Assembly: GCA_900314985.1 (NCBI GenBank)
Contig: OMXL01000016.1
Span: 1 to 50,786, forward strand
Origin: an uncultured Prevotellaceae bacterium
GTDB taxonomy: Bacteria > Bacteroidota > Bacteroidia > Bacteroidales > Bacteroidaceae
Reading direction: 5' to 3'
DNA length: 50,786 nucleotides
A model generated the notes under the pieces. The model saw only the letters and a program-made list of their open reading frames with translations. It did not search any database and was not told the origin of the DNA. The position numbers were made by a program, and so were the translations under genes. Shown here piece after piece: positions 16,644 to 27,806 of the stretch; positions within the stretch are counted from its first letter, which is position 1, and each line of letters starts with the position of its first letter.

Positions 16644-18293
16644 TTATCTTGCGGCAACATACTTGTGCAGGGTAGCACGAACGGCACCCTTGCCAGCGTA
16701 GAGCTCCTTGACCATGCCCTCAATCTGGTCACCAAGACCTGCCTCGTAGAGGTCGAGACCAAAGACGTCCTTGCGGCTGTAGAGCTGCTTCAGCGGGCTC
16801 CAATCCTGATCGGGCTTGCCAATCTCGAGAGGAGCGACGATGGCCTGCAGTTCTGCCAACATGGGGTCGGGAGAGGGCTCGAAGGTGGTAAGGTCGTCTT
16901 TCAGTCCCTTCAGATAGCGGGCGTAACCAGCCAGCGTGAGGGGGATGAGTACCAGGTTAGACTTGTCGAGACCACGGGCAATATACTTCTTCAGCGTCTC
17001 GCCGAAGCGGATGGGCAGCTTCTGCGAGGTGTCGCAGGCAATACGCTGGGGAGCGTCGGGCATGAAGGGGTTGGGCAGACGCTTGTTGAGCACGGCACCA
17101 ATGAACTCGTAGGGGTTCAGCACGCCTGGGTCAACGACCACGGGCATGGCCTCCATATAGCCAATCTTCTGGATGAAGGCACGCAGGTCGTCATCCTTCA
17201 TCTCGGCAGAGATAAGCGTATAGTCGAGCATGCAGCCATAGATAGACATGGCGGTATGCAGCGGGTTCAGACAGGTGGTCACCTTCATGGTCTCTACCTT
17301 GTCGACGGTCTCGCGAGTAGTATAGAGGGCACCACCTAAATCGAGGGGCGGACGACCGTTGGTGTAGTGGTCTTCGATGACCAGATACTGCACCTCCTCG
17401 GCATTGACGAAGGGCGCGGTGAAGGTGTGCTTCTCGGTCTCGATATAGTCATTATCCTCGAATCCATCGGCAGCCAACAGTTCCTTTACCTTCTCGTGGG
17501 GACGAGGAGTAATCTTGTCAATCATTGACCAAGGGAAAGTAATCTTCGTCTCATCCTTCAAGTAGTCGAGGAAGGCAGCGGGAACGAGTCCATCCTTCAC
17601 CCAGCGCTCAGCATAGGCGAAGACGCCAGCCTTCACCTTGTCGCCATTGTGCGAGCAGTTGTCCATAGACTGAATGGTGAGGGGATACCCCTCTCTATCT
17701 CCCCCAAGGGGAGAAGCCTCAACACCCGCTTTCCAGCGCTCATAGAGCAGGGCACACACCTTACCCATGGCAAATCTGGGACCGTTTGTCTCCCCTCCTT
17801 GGGAGGGGAAGGGGGAGGTTTGCAGGTCGGCCTCATTATAGGTATAGCCCTTCTCGGTGATGGTGAACGAGATCATCTGCAGACTGGGGTTCTTGAAGAT
17901 TTCCACCAGTCGGTTCCAGTCGGGGAACTGTGGGTCAGCCTTCAGAGCTTCTGTCACAGAGGCAATGACTTTCTTCTCGATAGAACCGTCAGAGCAGAGG
18001 TTGACGCAGAGCGACAGGTTGTCGTAAGGAGCATAGGCCTTGTCGATGACTTCGAAGTCGAAGGTCTCTGCTACGATGACACCACGGTCGTATTTACCCG
18101 TATTCAGCGCATCGTTGAGGATGGCAGCGGGGAAGGCGCGGAAGATGTTACCGCCACCGAAGTGCACCCATGTAGGCTCTTTGGCAGTCTTCTCGCGTAC
18201 AGCCTTGATATCATACTTGGGAAGCTCGTAACCCTTGCTTTCCCATTCGGCAGCATTTAACTGACCGTTTAAGATGTCCTTTAGTTTCATCAT
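16644..18293 (-). CDS. Mannitol dehydrogenase family oxidoreductase (fructuronate/tagaturonate reductase-like)
   Basis: 549 residues. The N-terminal NAD-binding region is WVHFGGGNIFRAFPAAIL, and the family's catalytic region is KVTTCLNPLHTAMSIYGCML (Lys...Asn...His). Members reduce fructuronate or tagaturonate, or oxidise mannitol; substrate cannot be read here, but a KDG-kinase-like gene at 31,487 favours uronate catabolism. Two GC-rich repeats are embedded in frame: one encodes TSPFPSQGGETNGP, the other EASPLGGDREGYPL, either side of conserved FAMGKVCALLYERW. They explain the length above the usual ~480-500. A 27-nt gap from the CtpA-like gene suggests the end of the parE operon. Confidence 0.8.
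   Translation of the reverse strand: MMKLKDILNGQLNAAEWESKGYELPKYDIKAVREKTAKEPTWVHFGGGNIFRAFPAAILNDALNTGKYDRGVIVAETFDFEVIDKAYAPYDNLSLCVNLCSDGSIEKKVIASVTEALKADPQFPDWNRLVEIFKNPSLQMISFTITEKGYTYNEADLQTSPFPSQGGETNGPRFAMGKVCALLYERWKAGVEASPLGGDREGYPLTIQSMDNCSHNGDKVKAGVFAYAERWVKDGLVPAAFLDYLKDETKITFPWSMIDKITPRPHEKVKELLAADGFEDNDYIETEKHTFTAPFVNAEEVQYLVIEDHYTNGRPPLDLGGALYTTRETVDKVETMKVTTCLNPLHTAMSIYGCMLDYTLISAEMKDDDLRAFIQKIGYMEAMPVVVDPGVLNPYEFIGAVLNKRLPNPFMPDAPQRIACDTSQKLPIRFGETLKKYIARGLDKSNLVLIPLTLAGYARYLKGLKDDLTTFEPSPDPMLAELQAIVAPLEIGKPDQDWSPLKQLYSRKDVFGLDLYEAGLGDQIEGMVKELYAGKGAVRATLHKYVAAR
17677..17720. repeat. GC-rich palindromic repeat inside a coding gene
   Basis: Contains CCCCTCTCTATCTCCCCC followed by AAGGGGAG, in frame within the mannitol-dehydrogenase-family gene. 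Confidence 0.55.
17789..17820. repeat. GC-rich palindromic repeat inside a coding gene
   Basis: TCTCCCCTCCTTGGGAGGGG then AAGGGGGAGG, in frame in the same gene, about 70 nt from the previous element. Confidence 0.65.
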
Positions 18294-18320
18294 TTGTATG
18301 TTCTTTAAGTTAACGTATTC

Positions 18321-19890
18321 TTATTTCTCTATCAGCTGCAGGGCGCGCTGTACGATGTCGCTCTGCTCGTTCATCACGGCAAAGTACTCGTTCATTGACC
18401 ACAGGTCGCGAGCCACCAAGGCTTTCAACTGCTGGCTCAGGTAAGGCAGGGTGCGCTGCAATTCAGCATCGTCCTTGGGCGTAATCTTCTGTTTCTTGCC
18501 CTCGGCGATGATGCCATCGATGACTTTCTTAGGTACCGTATAATTGGCCTGGAAGTCAGCAAAGGTGGGATACTGCTGTTTGAGCTGTTTGCGATAGCTA
18601 TCGACATAGCGCAGATTCTGATTAATCAGTATAGACTTAGCCGCCAGTTCCCGATGGAATCGGGTATATTTGGTGGTGTCGAGGGGTACAAACTCGTCGG
18701 GCATGATGCCTCCGCCGCCATAGACCACGCGGTGTTCGCGCAGCGTATAGTACTTCAAGGAGTCGTTGAAATGGACACTATCGGCACTCATCAGTTCGCC
18801 ACTCTTCAGTCGAGCCAGCATATCCTCAGCATAGTCTTTCTGCTTGCCCTTCTCGTAAGGTTTCTGGATGCAACGCCCTGCGGGAGTGTAGTAGTGGGCA
18901 ATGGTCAGACGAATCATAGAACCGTCGGGCAGGTCGATGGGACGCTGTACCAAGCCCTTGCCAAAGGTGCGACGACCTACGATGATGCCACGGTCGTGGT
19001 CTTGGATGGCACCAGAGACGATCTCTGCTGCCGAAGCGGTATAGCTATCGACCAGCACGATGACCTTTCCCTCTCTGAACAGGCCACCGCCACGAGCCGC
19101 ATATTCGTTACGATCCACGCGACGACCCTCGGTATAGACGATGAGACTGCCACGCTCCAGCAGTTCGTTGGCCACCTCTACAGCTGCCTGCAGATAGCCG
19201 CCACCATTCTCCTGAAGGTCGAGGACAAGGGTCTCCATACCCTCTGCCTGAAGCTTCTTCAGACTCTCGTGGAACTCATTAGGTGTGGTAGCACCGAAAT
19301 TGCCGATGCGGATATAGCCCACACCGGGACGAATCATATAGGTAGCATCGATGGAATGGACGGGAATCTTGTCGCGGGTGATGGTAAAGGAGAGGCGGTC
19401 GCGGATGCCTGGACGCACAATGCCCAGCAGCACCTTAGTACCCTTAGGACCACGCAGGCGCTTCATAATCTCCTCTTTCGACATCTTGACACCAGCAATG
19501 GCGGTATCGTTAACGGAAACGATGCGGTCGCCAGCCAGAATACCCATCTTCTCAGAAGGACCACCGCTGACGGTCTGGATAACGAGCAGCGTGTCTTCCA
19601 CCATATTAAACTGTACACCGATGCCTTCGAAGTTACCCTGCAGGGGCTCGTTCATCTCCTTGACTTCCTTGGGTGTGGAATAGGTGGAGTGTGGGTCCAG
19701 CTTCTCCAGCATGCCACGGATAGCATCCTCTACCAGCTTGTTCTCATCGACACTATCCACATACAGGCCGTTCACCGCCAACTCTGCTATCTGTAACTTA
19801 CGAAGCGGCGAGTCGTTGCCGGCCTTTACCCTGAGCTGTGCACTGGCGGTCATAAAGTGCAGCGACAGAATCGCTGCACATAATAGTATC

Positions 19891-19898
<8 letters not shown>
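18321..19898 (-). CDS. S41 family C-terminal processing peptidase (CtpA-like)
   Basis: 525 residues with a signal peptide ([17 protein letters not shown]). A PDZ domain (about 95-175) reads [32 protein letters not shown]. The S41 catalytic core follows: [16 protein letters not shown] holds Ser289 and RTFGKGLVQ holds Lys314, the usual 25-residue Ser-Lys dyad spacing. It would cleave periplasmic or outer-membrane-bound proteins near their C-termini. Its start overlaps the end of parE by 8 nt, so the two are co-transcribed. Confidence 0.9.
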
Positions 19899-21858
<1,960 letters not shown>

Positions 21859-21879
21859 ATTATTGTTTACCTTTCACTT

Positions 21880-23034
21880 CTAAAGAGCCTTTTTGAAACA
21901 TCTTCTACGCTTATGCTGCTCGCGCTCCAGATACTGCCACTGGCTCTGTACCTTCTCGTTAGTCTCCATCTCTACATTGGTCTCGCCCCACTTGAAGCCG
22001 TACTTCTGATAGATGGGGATGAGGTCGTAGAAGAGCAGGGCATTGGCACCCTTCTGCTGATATTCAGGCAGGATGCCTACCAACATCAGGTCGACACACT
22101 CCGCCTTATGGAACTTCAGGGCGCGCAGACAGTGCCACCAGCCGAAAGGCCACAGGCGACCGTTCTTACATTTCTGCAGGGCGCGCGTCATATTGGTGAT
22201 GGAGATACCCACGCCAATCACGTCATGGTCGGGGGTGTTCCAGTCTTCTATCAGACAGAGCAGGTTCATGTCGAGCATGGGGAAATACATCTTCAGGTAC
22301 TCGTCAATCTGGCGCTCGGTCATCTGCGAGTAGCCATAGAGGTGGCCAAAGGTCTTGTTGACCACATCGAGCACCTTACGACCAATCTGTTCCTTGCCAA
22401 ACACCTGACTGCGCTTGGGGTGTACGGGGTGCAGGTTGTAGCGCTTCATCACCATCTCAGAGACCTTACGGAACTTCTCAGGCATGCCCTCTTTCGGTAC
22501 GAAGATGCGATACTCCACATAGTCGTTGTCCTTCTCGAAGCCACCCAATTGCTCGATGTGCTTAGGGTAGTAGGGATAGTTGTAGATGGTAGCCATGGTG
22601 CCCAACTTATCGAAACCCTCGATGAGCATTCCCTCAGGATCCATATCGGTGAAGCCCAACGGACCGACCATCTCGGTCATGCCTTTCTCACGTCCCCACT
22701 GCTCTACAGCCTGGAACAAGGCTGATGACACCTCAATGTCGTCAATGAAGTCTACCCAACCGAAGCGCACGCTCTTGCGTTCCCACTTGTCGTTGGCACG
22801 ATGGTTGATGATGGCAGCGATACGCCCCACCACCTTGTTGTCGCGATAGGCTAAGAAATACTCAGCCTCACAGAATTCAAAGGCTGCATTGCGATCCTTA
22901 CTTAACGTATGAACCTCGTCGCTGTACAAGTTGGGAGCATCATACTCATTGCCCTTGTACAAGTCGTAGTGGAGTTGGATGAAAGCGTCAAGCTCCTTCC
23001 TGTTGGTTACTTTCCGAATCTCTACTGATGGCAT
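21880..23034 (-). CDS. GNAT-like acyltransferase of unknown substrate
   Basis: 384 residues. The N-terminal half has a GNAT-like fold signature (EYFLAYRDNKVVGRIAAIIN) and the C-terminal half a second one (VDLMLVGILPEYQQKGANAL). This long two-part form, with GPLGFTDMDPEGMLIEGFD in the middle, is conserved in Bacteroidetes and usually annotated only as N-acetyltransferase. Substrate is unknown. It starts the operon leading into parE (21-nt gap) from a promoter at 23061-23068. Confidence 0.75.
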   Translation of the reverse strand: MPSVEIRKVTNRKELDAFIQLHYDLYKGNEYDAPNLYSDEVHTLSKDRNAAFEFCEAEYFLAYRDNKVVGRIAAIINHRANDKWERKSVRFGWVDFIDDIEVSSALFQAVEQWGREKGMTEMVGPLGFTDMDPEGMLIEGFDKLGTMATIYNYPYYPKHIEQLGGFEKDNDYVEYRIFVPKEGMPEKFRKVSEMVMKRYNLHPVHPKRSQVFGKEQIGRKVLDVVNKTFGHLYGYSQMTERQIDEYLKMYFPMLDMNLLCLIEDWNTPDHDVIGVGISITNMTRALQKCKNGRLWPFGWWHCLRALKFHKAECVDLMLVGILPEYQQKGANALLFYDLIPIYQKYGFKWGETNVEMETNEKVQSQWQYLEREQHKRRRCFKKAL

Positions 23035-23060
23035 TTTTCAATTCATGATTTAATATCATG

Positions 23061-23068
23061 CAAAGGTA
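23061..23068 (-). promoter_or_regulatory. -7 promoter element of the acyltransferase-parE-ctpA operon
   Basis: The reverse complement reads TACCTTTG, 26 nt before the start at 23034. Confidence 0.6.
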
Positions 23069-23096
23069 ACGAAAAAGCCTGAGACTCCCAAAATAT

Positions 23097-24260
23097 TTAA
23101 CCAATTTTACGGCAAATGTACAGACTGTGTGCTCCGTCTGCCTCGGTAGTAGCAAAGATGTAAGTGTCACCACCATCCTTTAGACGCAGTTTCTTACGCA
23201 ACTGTTCGACAGACAACGGGAAGTTCCGTACGCTGATATTGGCACGACTGACGCCCGCCAGTGTCTCCTTTAGAGTCTGCTTATTTGTCGATGAAATGGC
23301 GCAAATTTGAAAGCGACGGCCTGGGAAATCCTCGATTTCAACGGAAGACAGGAAGAGGTGCGAGTTGGCAGACACCTGACAGACGGGATACTGTTGTGGC
23401 AAAGCGTCAAAGCACCCTGCCTTCATGATGCTGGCGTTGGGTTCGTAGAGGAATTGTTCAGAGGTGAGAGGTGAGGGGTGAGGGGTGAGGGGTGAGGGGT
23501 GAGAGGACACTTCGAAAATCTGGTTGTTGTTGACACAGACCAGACGCAAGGGGCGCTCAGCCTGTTCCAGCACCAGAAGCAGTTCCTTGCACTCGTTATC
23601 CACACTGACAATGTGTACCTCTCTGACGTATTGCAGGTCATCGACGGCCTTGCGCCAGTCCAGCATGGGCGACAGCTTGAGAATCACCTTGTCCGCTTTC
23701 TCCATCAGGAGTGGTAGCAGTTCCAGGATGTTGGGCGTGCAGTCCTTGATGTCATAGGTGCGACCGCCATGTTCGTTGCGACGGGCAGGGTCTAAGAAGA
23801 CGACATCAGCGTGAGGAACAGTTGGTAGGTATGTTGCTGTGTCACAACAACAGACGGAGCAGCTATGCCCCAACGTGCGGAAGTTATGCTCAACCAACTC
23901 GCAAAGCTCGGCATTCCGCTCTACATAGTAGCGCTGCTTGAAGCCCTGCGACATCCAGTAGAAGTCAACGCCCAAGCCACCCGTCAGGTCCACATACGTA
24001 TCACCGCTGCCTGCCAGTCGGGCCTTGTAGCGTGCCGTCTGTTCGCTGGAACACTGTTCCATATTCAGATGAGGCGGATAGAGTACACGCTCTACAGCAG
24101 CCCACGACGGCAACTTCTTCAGCGCCGTCTGTCGACCCGCAATCTGTTGCAATGCCATCGACAAATCAACAGCAGCATCTTTCGTGCCCTGTAGTGCCAG
24201 TTTGCGCACATCGTCAGCAGCATGCTGGCGGATGAAGTCCCATGTCTGTTCATTAATCAT
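23097..24260 (-). CDS. THUMP-like domain SAM-dependent methyltransferase
   Basis: 387 residues, starting MINEQTWDFIRQHAADDVRK. A class I methyltransferase core is visible: YVDLTGGLGVDFYWMS (motif I), DVVFLDPARRNEHG (motif IV) and LKLSPMLDW. The C-terminal THUMP-like part includes RANISVRNFPLSVEQLRKKL. These proteins are presumed RNA methyltransferases; the target is unknown. The five extra codons upstream overlap the promoter, so the start is set at 24260. A heptamer repeat array is embedded in frame (23461-23506), encoding a HPSPLTP/HPSPLTS repeat just before the conserved FLYEPNASIMKAGCF. Confidence 0.8.
   Translation of the reverse strand: MINEQTWDFIRQHAADDVRKLALQGTKDAAVDLSMALQQIAGRQTALKKLPSWAAVERVLYPPHLNMEQCSSEQTARYKARLAGSGDTYVDLTGGLGVDFYWMSQGFKQRYYVERNAELCELVEHNFRTLGHSCSVCCCDTATYLPTVPHADVVFLDPARRNEHGGRTYDIKDCTPNILELLPLLMEKADKVILKLSPMLDWRKAVDDLQYVREVHIVSVDNECKELLLVLEQAERPLRLVCVNNNQIFEVSSHPSPLTPHPSPLTSEQFLYEPNASIMKAGCFDALPQQYPVCQVSANSHLFLSSVEIEDFPGRRFQICAISSTNKQTLKETLAGVSRANISVRNFPLSVEQLRKKLRLKDGGDTYIFATTEADGAHSLYICRKIG
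23461..23506. repeat. In-frame heptamer array, GGTGAGG x6
   Basis: Six 7-nt units (GGTGAGA, GGTGAGG x4, GGTGAGA) inside the methyltransferase gene; on the coding strand CCTCACC. Confidence 0.85.
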
Positions 24261-24264
24261 GGCA

Positions 24265-24272
24265 CAAAGATA
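24265..24272 (-). promoter_or_regulatory. -7 promoter element of the methyltransferase, abutting the start codon
   Basis: The reverse complement reads TATCTTTG, only 4 nt before the ATG at 24260. A leaderless transcript is expected. Confidence 0.65.
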
Positions 24273-24296
24273 CAAATAAAGTTTAAATTATCAATA

Positions 24297-24327
24297 ATTC
24301 TTAATTCTCAATTCTCCATTTTCAATT
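24297..24327. repeat. Heptamer array, ATTCTCA-type x4
   Basis: ATTCTTA, ATTCTCA, ATTCTCC, ATTTTCA in the divergent methyltransferase/dapB intergenic region, just upstream of the dapB promoter. Confidence 0.75.
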
Positions 24328-24335
24328 AAATATTG

Positions 24336-24343
24336 TATCTTTG
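24336..24343 (+). promoter_or_regulatory. -7 promoter element of dapB
   Basis: TATCTTTG, 24 nt before the ATG at 24368. The upstream in-frame TTG at 24341 lies within this box. Confidence 0.65.
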
Positions 24344-24367
24344 CACGGTATTAATACATTAAGGAAC

Positions 24368-25084
24368 ATGAAAATAGCATTAATCGGCTACGGCAAGATG
24401 GGTAAGATGATTGAACAGATAGCCATCAGCCGTGGTCACGAGATTGTAAGTATCATTGATATTGATAATCAACAGGACTTCGACAGCGAGGCCTTCAAGA
24501 GTGCCGACGTCGCCATTGAGTTTACCGCCCCGCAGGCTGCTTACGGCAACTACCTGAAGGCATGGAAAGCAGGTGTAAAGGTGGTTTCTGGCTCTACTGG
24601 CTGGATGAAAGAACATGGCGATGAGGTTCGTAAAGCATGCAGTGAAGAGGGTAAGACGCTCTTCTGGGCATCGAACTTCTCCATTGGTGTCGCCATCTTC
24701 TCGGCTGTCAACAAATACTTGGCCAAGATTATGAACCAGTTCCCTCAATATGACGTGGAGATGGAAGAAACCCACCACGTCCACAAGCTCGACCATCCCA
24801 GTGGCACCGCTATCACGCTGGCTGAGCAGATTGTGGAGAACATCGATCGTAAGGAAGCCTGGAAAGAAGATACCACCGATAAAAAATATCTGCGTATTGA
24901 CCATATCCGTCGCGGAGAGGTGCCTGGCATCCATACTATCCGCTACGATTCAGAAGCAGACATTATTACCATCACCCACGATGCCCACTCACGCCAGGGC
25001 TTTGCCCTTGGAGCCGTGCTTGCTGCCGAATATACCAAGGAGCATCAAGGACTGCTGACCATTTCAGACATGTTTAAATTCTGA
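24368..25084 (+). CDS. dapB: 4-hydroxy-tetrahydrodipicolinate reductase
   Basis: 238 residues. The N-terminus MKIALIGYGKMGKMIEQIA is the NAD(P)H-binding Rossmann start. The catalytic and substrate region is EETHHVHKLDHPSGTA, with HH and K as in DapB, and VPGIHTIRYDSEADIITITH follows. It reduces HTPA to tetrahydrodipicolinate in lysine/meso-diaminopimelate synthesis in the cytosol. It is the first gene of a run that continues 95 nt later with two signal-peptidase genes. Confidence 0.93.
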   Translation: MKIALIGYGKMGKMIEQIAISRGHEIVSIIDIDNQQDFDSEAFKSADVAIEFTAPQAAYGNYLKAWKAGVKVVSGSTGWMKEHGDEVRKACSEEGKTLFWASNFSIGVAIFSAVNKYLAKIMNQFPQYDVEMEETHHVHKLDHPSGTAITLAEQIVENIDRKEAWKEDTTDKKYLRIDHIRRGEVPGIHTIRYDSEADIITITHDAHSRQGFALGAVLAAEYTKEHQGLLTISDMFKF

Positions 25085-25179
25085 TAAGAAGCATTAAGGG
25101 AGATTAAATCTACAGGCCTGACGCAACTGATACGATGTAAGAGGGCGTCAAAGGCGTGTAAACCAAGAAATTAATCATA

Positions 25180-26616
25180 ATGGAAAAAAGAGAAAAGAAA
25201 AAGCTGAATATAAAGGTGCAGTGGACGAAGTTCATCGCCGTACTGCTCTGTTATCTGTTGTTCCTCTATTGGGTAGAGTCATGGATGGGACTATTGGTAG
25301 TGCCCTTTATCTATGACATCTATATCACGAAGAAGATTAACTGGCAGTGGTGGAAGGACTCAGAAGGTCCTGTGCGCTTTGTGATGTCGTGGGTGGACGC
25401 CCTGGTCTTCGCGCTGGTGGCCGTCTACTTCATCAACCTATTCTTCTTCCAGAACTACGTCATTCCATCCAGTTCACTGGAGAAATCACTCTTGACGGGC
25501 GACTACCTGTTTGTCAGCAAGGTCAGCTACGGTCCCCGTATCCCTGAGACCCCGTTGACAATGCCACTGACACAGCATACCATGCCTATCTACAACTGTA
25601 AGTCGTATATCGAATGGCCCCATTGGGACTATCGTCGTGTGAAGGGTTTGGGTAAGATTCAGCTGAACGACATCGTCGTCTTCAACTTCCCTGCCGGCGA
25701 CACCATCTGCTCGGCACCGCAATATCAGGCTTACGACTACTATCAGCTGTGCTATCAGATTGGCTATCAGGTATATCCGCAGCGTCCTAACCCAGACTCT
25801 TTGTCTCAGGAGCAGTTGCCCATCTACTTCAACACCATCTATCAGGCAGGAAAGCAGACCATCGAAGCCAATCCCCAGGAGTATGGCCTCATCGACACCC
25901 GTCCTGCAGACCGTCGTGAGAACTATGTGAAGCGCTGCGTGGGACTGCCTGGTCAGACACTGCAAATCAAAGACCGCACCATCTATATCAATGGTAAGGC
26001 CAACAAGGAGCCTGACAATGTGCAATATACCTATAAGATTAAGCTGAAGCGCCACTTCACCGATGAAGAGATGAAAGAATGGGGCATCACCATGGAGGAG
26101 CTGAAAGATCTGAACAACTATGGTTATATGCCGATGACCAACAAGACGGCCGACATCTTGAAGAAGCGCTCAGACATCGTAGAAAGTATTACGCTGAATA
26201 CCGATGCCAGCGACCTGGACATCTATCCATTGAATGGTAACATGCACTGGACACGCGACAACTACGGACCCATCTGGATTCCTGCCAAGGGCGAGACCAT
26301 CGACCTGACACTGAAGAATCTGCCCATCTACGAGCGTCCTATCCGCACCTATGAAGGTAACAAGTTGGAAGTAAAAGACGGAAAGATATACATCAACGAT
26401 AAGGAGACCACGAAGTACACCTTTAAGATGGACTACTACTGGATGCAGGGTGACAACCGTCACAACTCGCTCGACTCCCGCTACTGGGGCTTCGTACCTG
26501 AAGACCACATCGTCGGCAAGCCCATCTTCATCTGGTGGAGTAGTGATCCTGACAGAAATGGTTTCTCCGGCATCCGCTGGAATCGACTGTTCCGCTTTGT
26601 TGATAATATCAAGTAG
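25180..26616 (+). CDS. lepB: Signal peptidase I
   Basis: 478 residues. Transmembrane segments are at about 17-50 and 70-95 (WVDALVFALVAVYFINLFFF). The catalytic Ser box is VIPSSSLEKSLLTGD (Ser99), the Lys box is NYVKRCVGLPG (Lys251), and the GDN box is WMQGDNRHNSLDSRYWGFVP. The region between boxes is long, as usual in Bacteroidetes LepB. It removes signal peptides at the outer face of the inner membrane. A short heptamer array lies between it and the paralogue downstream. Confidence 0.92.
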   Translation: MEKREKKKLNIKVQWTKFIAVLLCYLLFLYWVESWMGLLVVPFIYDIYITKKINWQWWKDSEGPVRFVMSWVDALVFALVAVYFINLFFFQNYVIPSSSLEKSLLTGDYLFVSKVSYGPRIPETPLTMPLTQHTMPIYNCKSYIEWPHWDYRRVKGLGKIQLNDIVVFNFPAGDTICSAPQYQAYDYYQLCYQIGYQVYPQRPNPDSLSQEQLPIYFNTIYQAGKQTIEANPQEYGLIDTRPADRRENYVKRCVGLPGQTLQIKDRTIYINGKANKEPDNVQYTYKIKLKRHFTDEEMKEWGITMEELKDLNNYGYMPMTNKTADILKKRSDIVESITLNTDASDLDIYPLNGNMHWTRDNYGPIWIPAKGETIDLTLKNLPIYERPIRTYEGNKLEVKDGKIYINDKETTKYTFKMDYYWMQGDNRHNSLDSRYWGFVPEDHIVGKPIFIWWSSDPDRNGFSGIRWNRLFRFVDNIK

Positions 26617-26650
26617 ATGTTTGATGTAAGAGGGAAGATGTAAGATGTAA
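26616..26650. repeat. Heptamer array, GATGTAA-type
   Basis: GATGTTT, GATGTAA, GAGGGAA, GATGTAA, GATGTAA between lepB and its paralogue; the first unit touches the lepB stop codon. Confidence 0.65.
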
Positions 26651-26655
26651 GAGAT

Positions 26656-27156
26656 ATGGTTAAATGGCTGAAGAACGTGATAGTACTGGCATCAGCGTTC
26701 GCACTGATGCTAGGCTTTCGTGCTTTGGTCTTTTCCATTCACAACGTGACGGGCAACGGATTGGAACCACTATACAAACATGGCGACTGCCTACTGGTGA
26801 ATCGGTGCAGCTATGGACTGCGTATCGAGGGACATGGACTCCTACCCTACAGTCGTCTGTTGCGCCAACCCGTTAAGAGAGGCGACATCGTTGCCTTCAC
26901 CATGCCCAGCGACTCTGTCGCAGGAATCTGCATCGCCCGCTGCAAGGCTGTCCCCGGTGACACCATCAACACACTGAAGGGAAAGCTTGTCGTGCCAGGA
27001 CTGAACACCTGTGCCAAGGCCGACTACTACTGGCTGGAGGCACTGAACCAACAGAACCCTGCCGACTCGCGCCACCTGGGGTTTATCCCAGAGAGTAACA
27101 TCATCGGAGAAGTCATCACCGTCATATATAACCGTAAAAATCTCAGACTGCAATGA
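26656..27156 (+). CDS. Catalytically dead signal peptidase I paralogue
   Basis: 166 residues with one N-terminal transmembrane helix. It aligns without gaps to LepB around the Ser box: LepB IPSSSLEKSLLTGD against VTGNGLEPLYKHGD, so the nucleophile Ser99 is replaced by Gly35. The Lys box YVKRCVGLPGQT aligns with CIARCKAVPGDT, replacing Lys by Ala94. The GDN box is degraded (LEALNQQNPADSRHLGFIP) yet the fold signature remains. A peptidase role is therefore unlikely; it could bind precursors or modulate LepB. It lies 39 nt after lepB and overlaps the next gene by 4 nt (ATGA), so it is expressed, not a relic. Confidence 0.8.
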   Translation: MVKWLKNVIVLASAFALMLGFRALVFSIHNVTGNGLEPLYKHGDCLLVNRCSYGLRIEGHGLLPYSRLLRQPVKRGDIVAFTMPSDSVAGICIARCKAVPGDTINTLKGKLVVPGLNTCAKADYYWLEALNQQNPADSRHLGFIPESNIIGEVITVIYNRKNLRLQ

Positions 27157-27785
27157 GTACAGCGTTGTTACAGACTACCTATTTTGGTCCCATCCAATGG
27201 TACCAGAAATTGTATCGCTATGACCAGACGCTGATAGAACAGTATGACACCTACCAGAAGCAGACCTACCGTAACCGCTGCGTGATAGCTACAGCCAACG
27301 GCTTGCAGGCACTGACGGTACCCGTAGAACATAACGTTCAACGTTCAATGTTCAATGTTCAATGTAAGGACCTCCGCATCAGTGACCACAACCAGTGGCG
27401 ACGTGTACACTGGAATGCCTTGCAGAGCGCTTATAGCGAGAGTCCATTCTTTGACTACTATGCTGACGATATCCGTCCGTTCTTTGAAAAGAAATATGAG
27501 TTTTTGGTCGATTTCAACGAGGCTATCCGACAGACCGTGTGCGACCTGTTGGATATACAGCCCAAGGTAGAGTACACCTCATCATTCCTCTCACCTCTCA
27601 CCTCTCACCTCTCACCTCTTGATGACTTCCGAGAAGTCATCAATGTCAAGCATCCACAGGCTGATGCAGACTTTCAGCCTCGTCGCTACTGGCAGGTGTT
27701 CGAGGGCAAGCATGGCTTCCAAGCCAATCTCTCGATTCTCGACCTCTTATTTAATATGGGAAACGAAGCTATTTTTTATTTATAA
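27153..27785 (+). CDS. WbqC-like family protein
   Basis: 210 residues. The family start is TTYFGPIQWYQKLYRYDQ, followed by KQTYRNRCVIATANGLQALTVPV and RISDHNQWRRVHWNALQSAY. WbqC-like proteins occur in surface polysaccharide and core loci but have no proven reaction. Two heptamer arrays are embedded in frame: 27333-27365 (encoding NVQRSMFNVQ) and 27587-27620 (encoding LSPLTSHLSPL). It overlaps the upstream signal-peptidase-like gene by 4 nt. Confidence 0.8.
   Translation: MSTALLQTTYFGPIQWYQKLYRYDQTLIEQYDTYQKQTYRNRCVIATANGLQALTVPVEHNVQRSMFNVQCKDLRISDHNQWRRVHWNALQSAYSESPFFDYYADDIRPFFEKKYEFLVDFNEAIRQTVCDLLDIQPKVEYTSSFLSPLTSHLSPLDDFREVINVKHPQADADFQPRRYWQVFEGKHGFQANLSILDLLFNMGNEAIFYL
27333..27365. 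repeat. In-frame heptamer array, AACGTTC/AATGTTC x4
   Basis: AACGTTC x2 and AATGTTC x2 plus a partial unit, within the WbqC-like gene. Confidence 0.85.
27587..27620. repeat. In-frame heptamer array, CCTCTCA x4
   Basis: Four identical 7-nt units and a partial fifth, within the WbqC-like gene. Confidence 0.9.
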
Positions 27786-27806
27786 ACCCTTTAAAACTTA
27801 ACAATT

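Noticed and set aside
18654-19796. 380-codon plus-strand open frame across the CtpA-like gene
   Set aside because: Antisense shadow of a protease gene with clear PDZ and S41 motifs.
24341-24367. Upstream TTG start for dapB (and similar TTG starts at 13135 and 46079)
   Set aside because: In each case the TTG is the TTTG part of the -7 promoter box, so it cannot be translated from that promoter.
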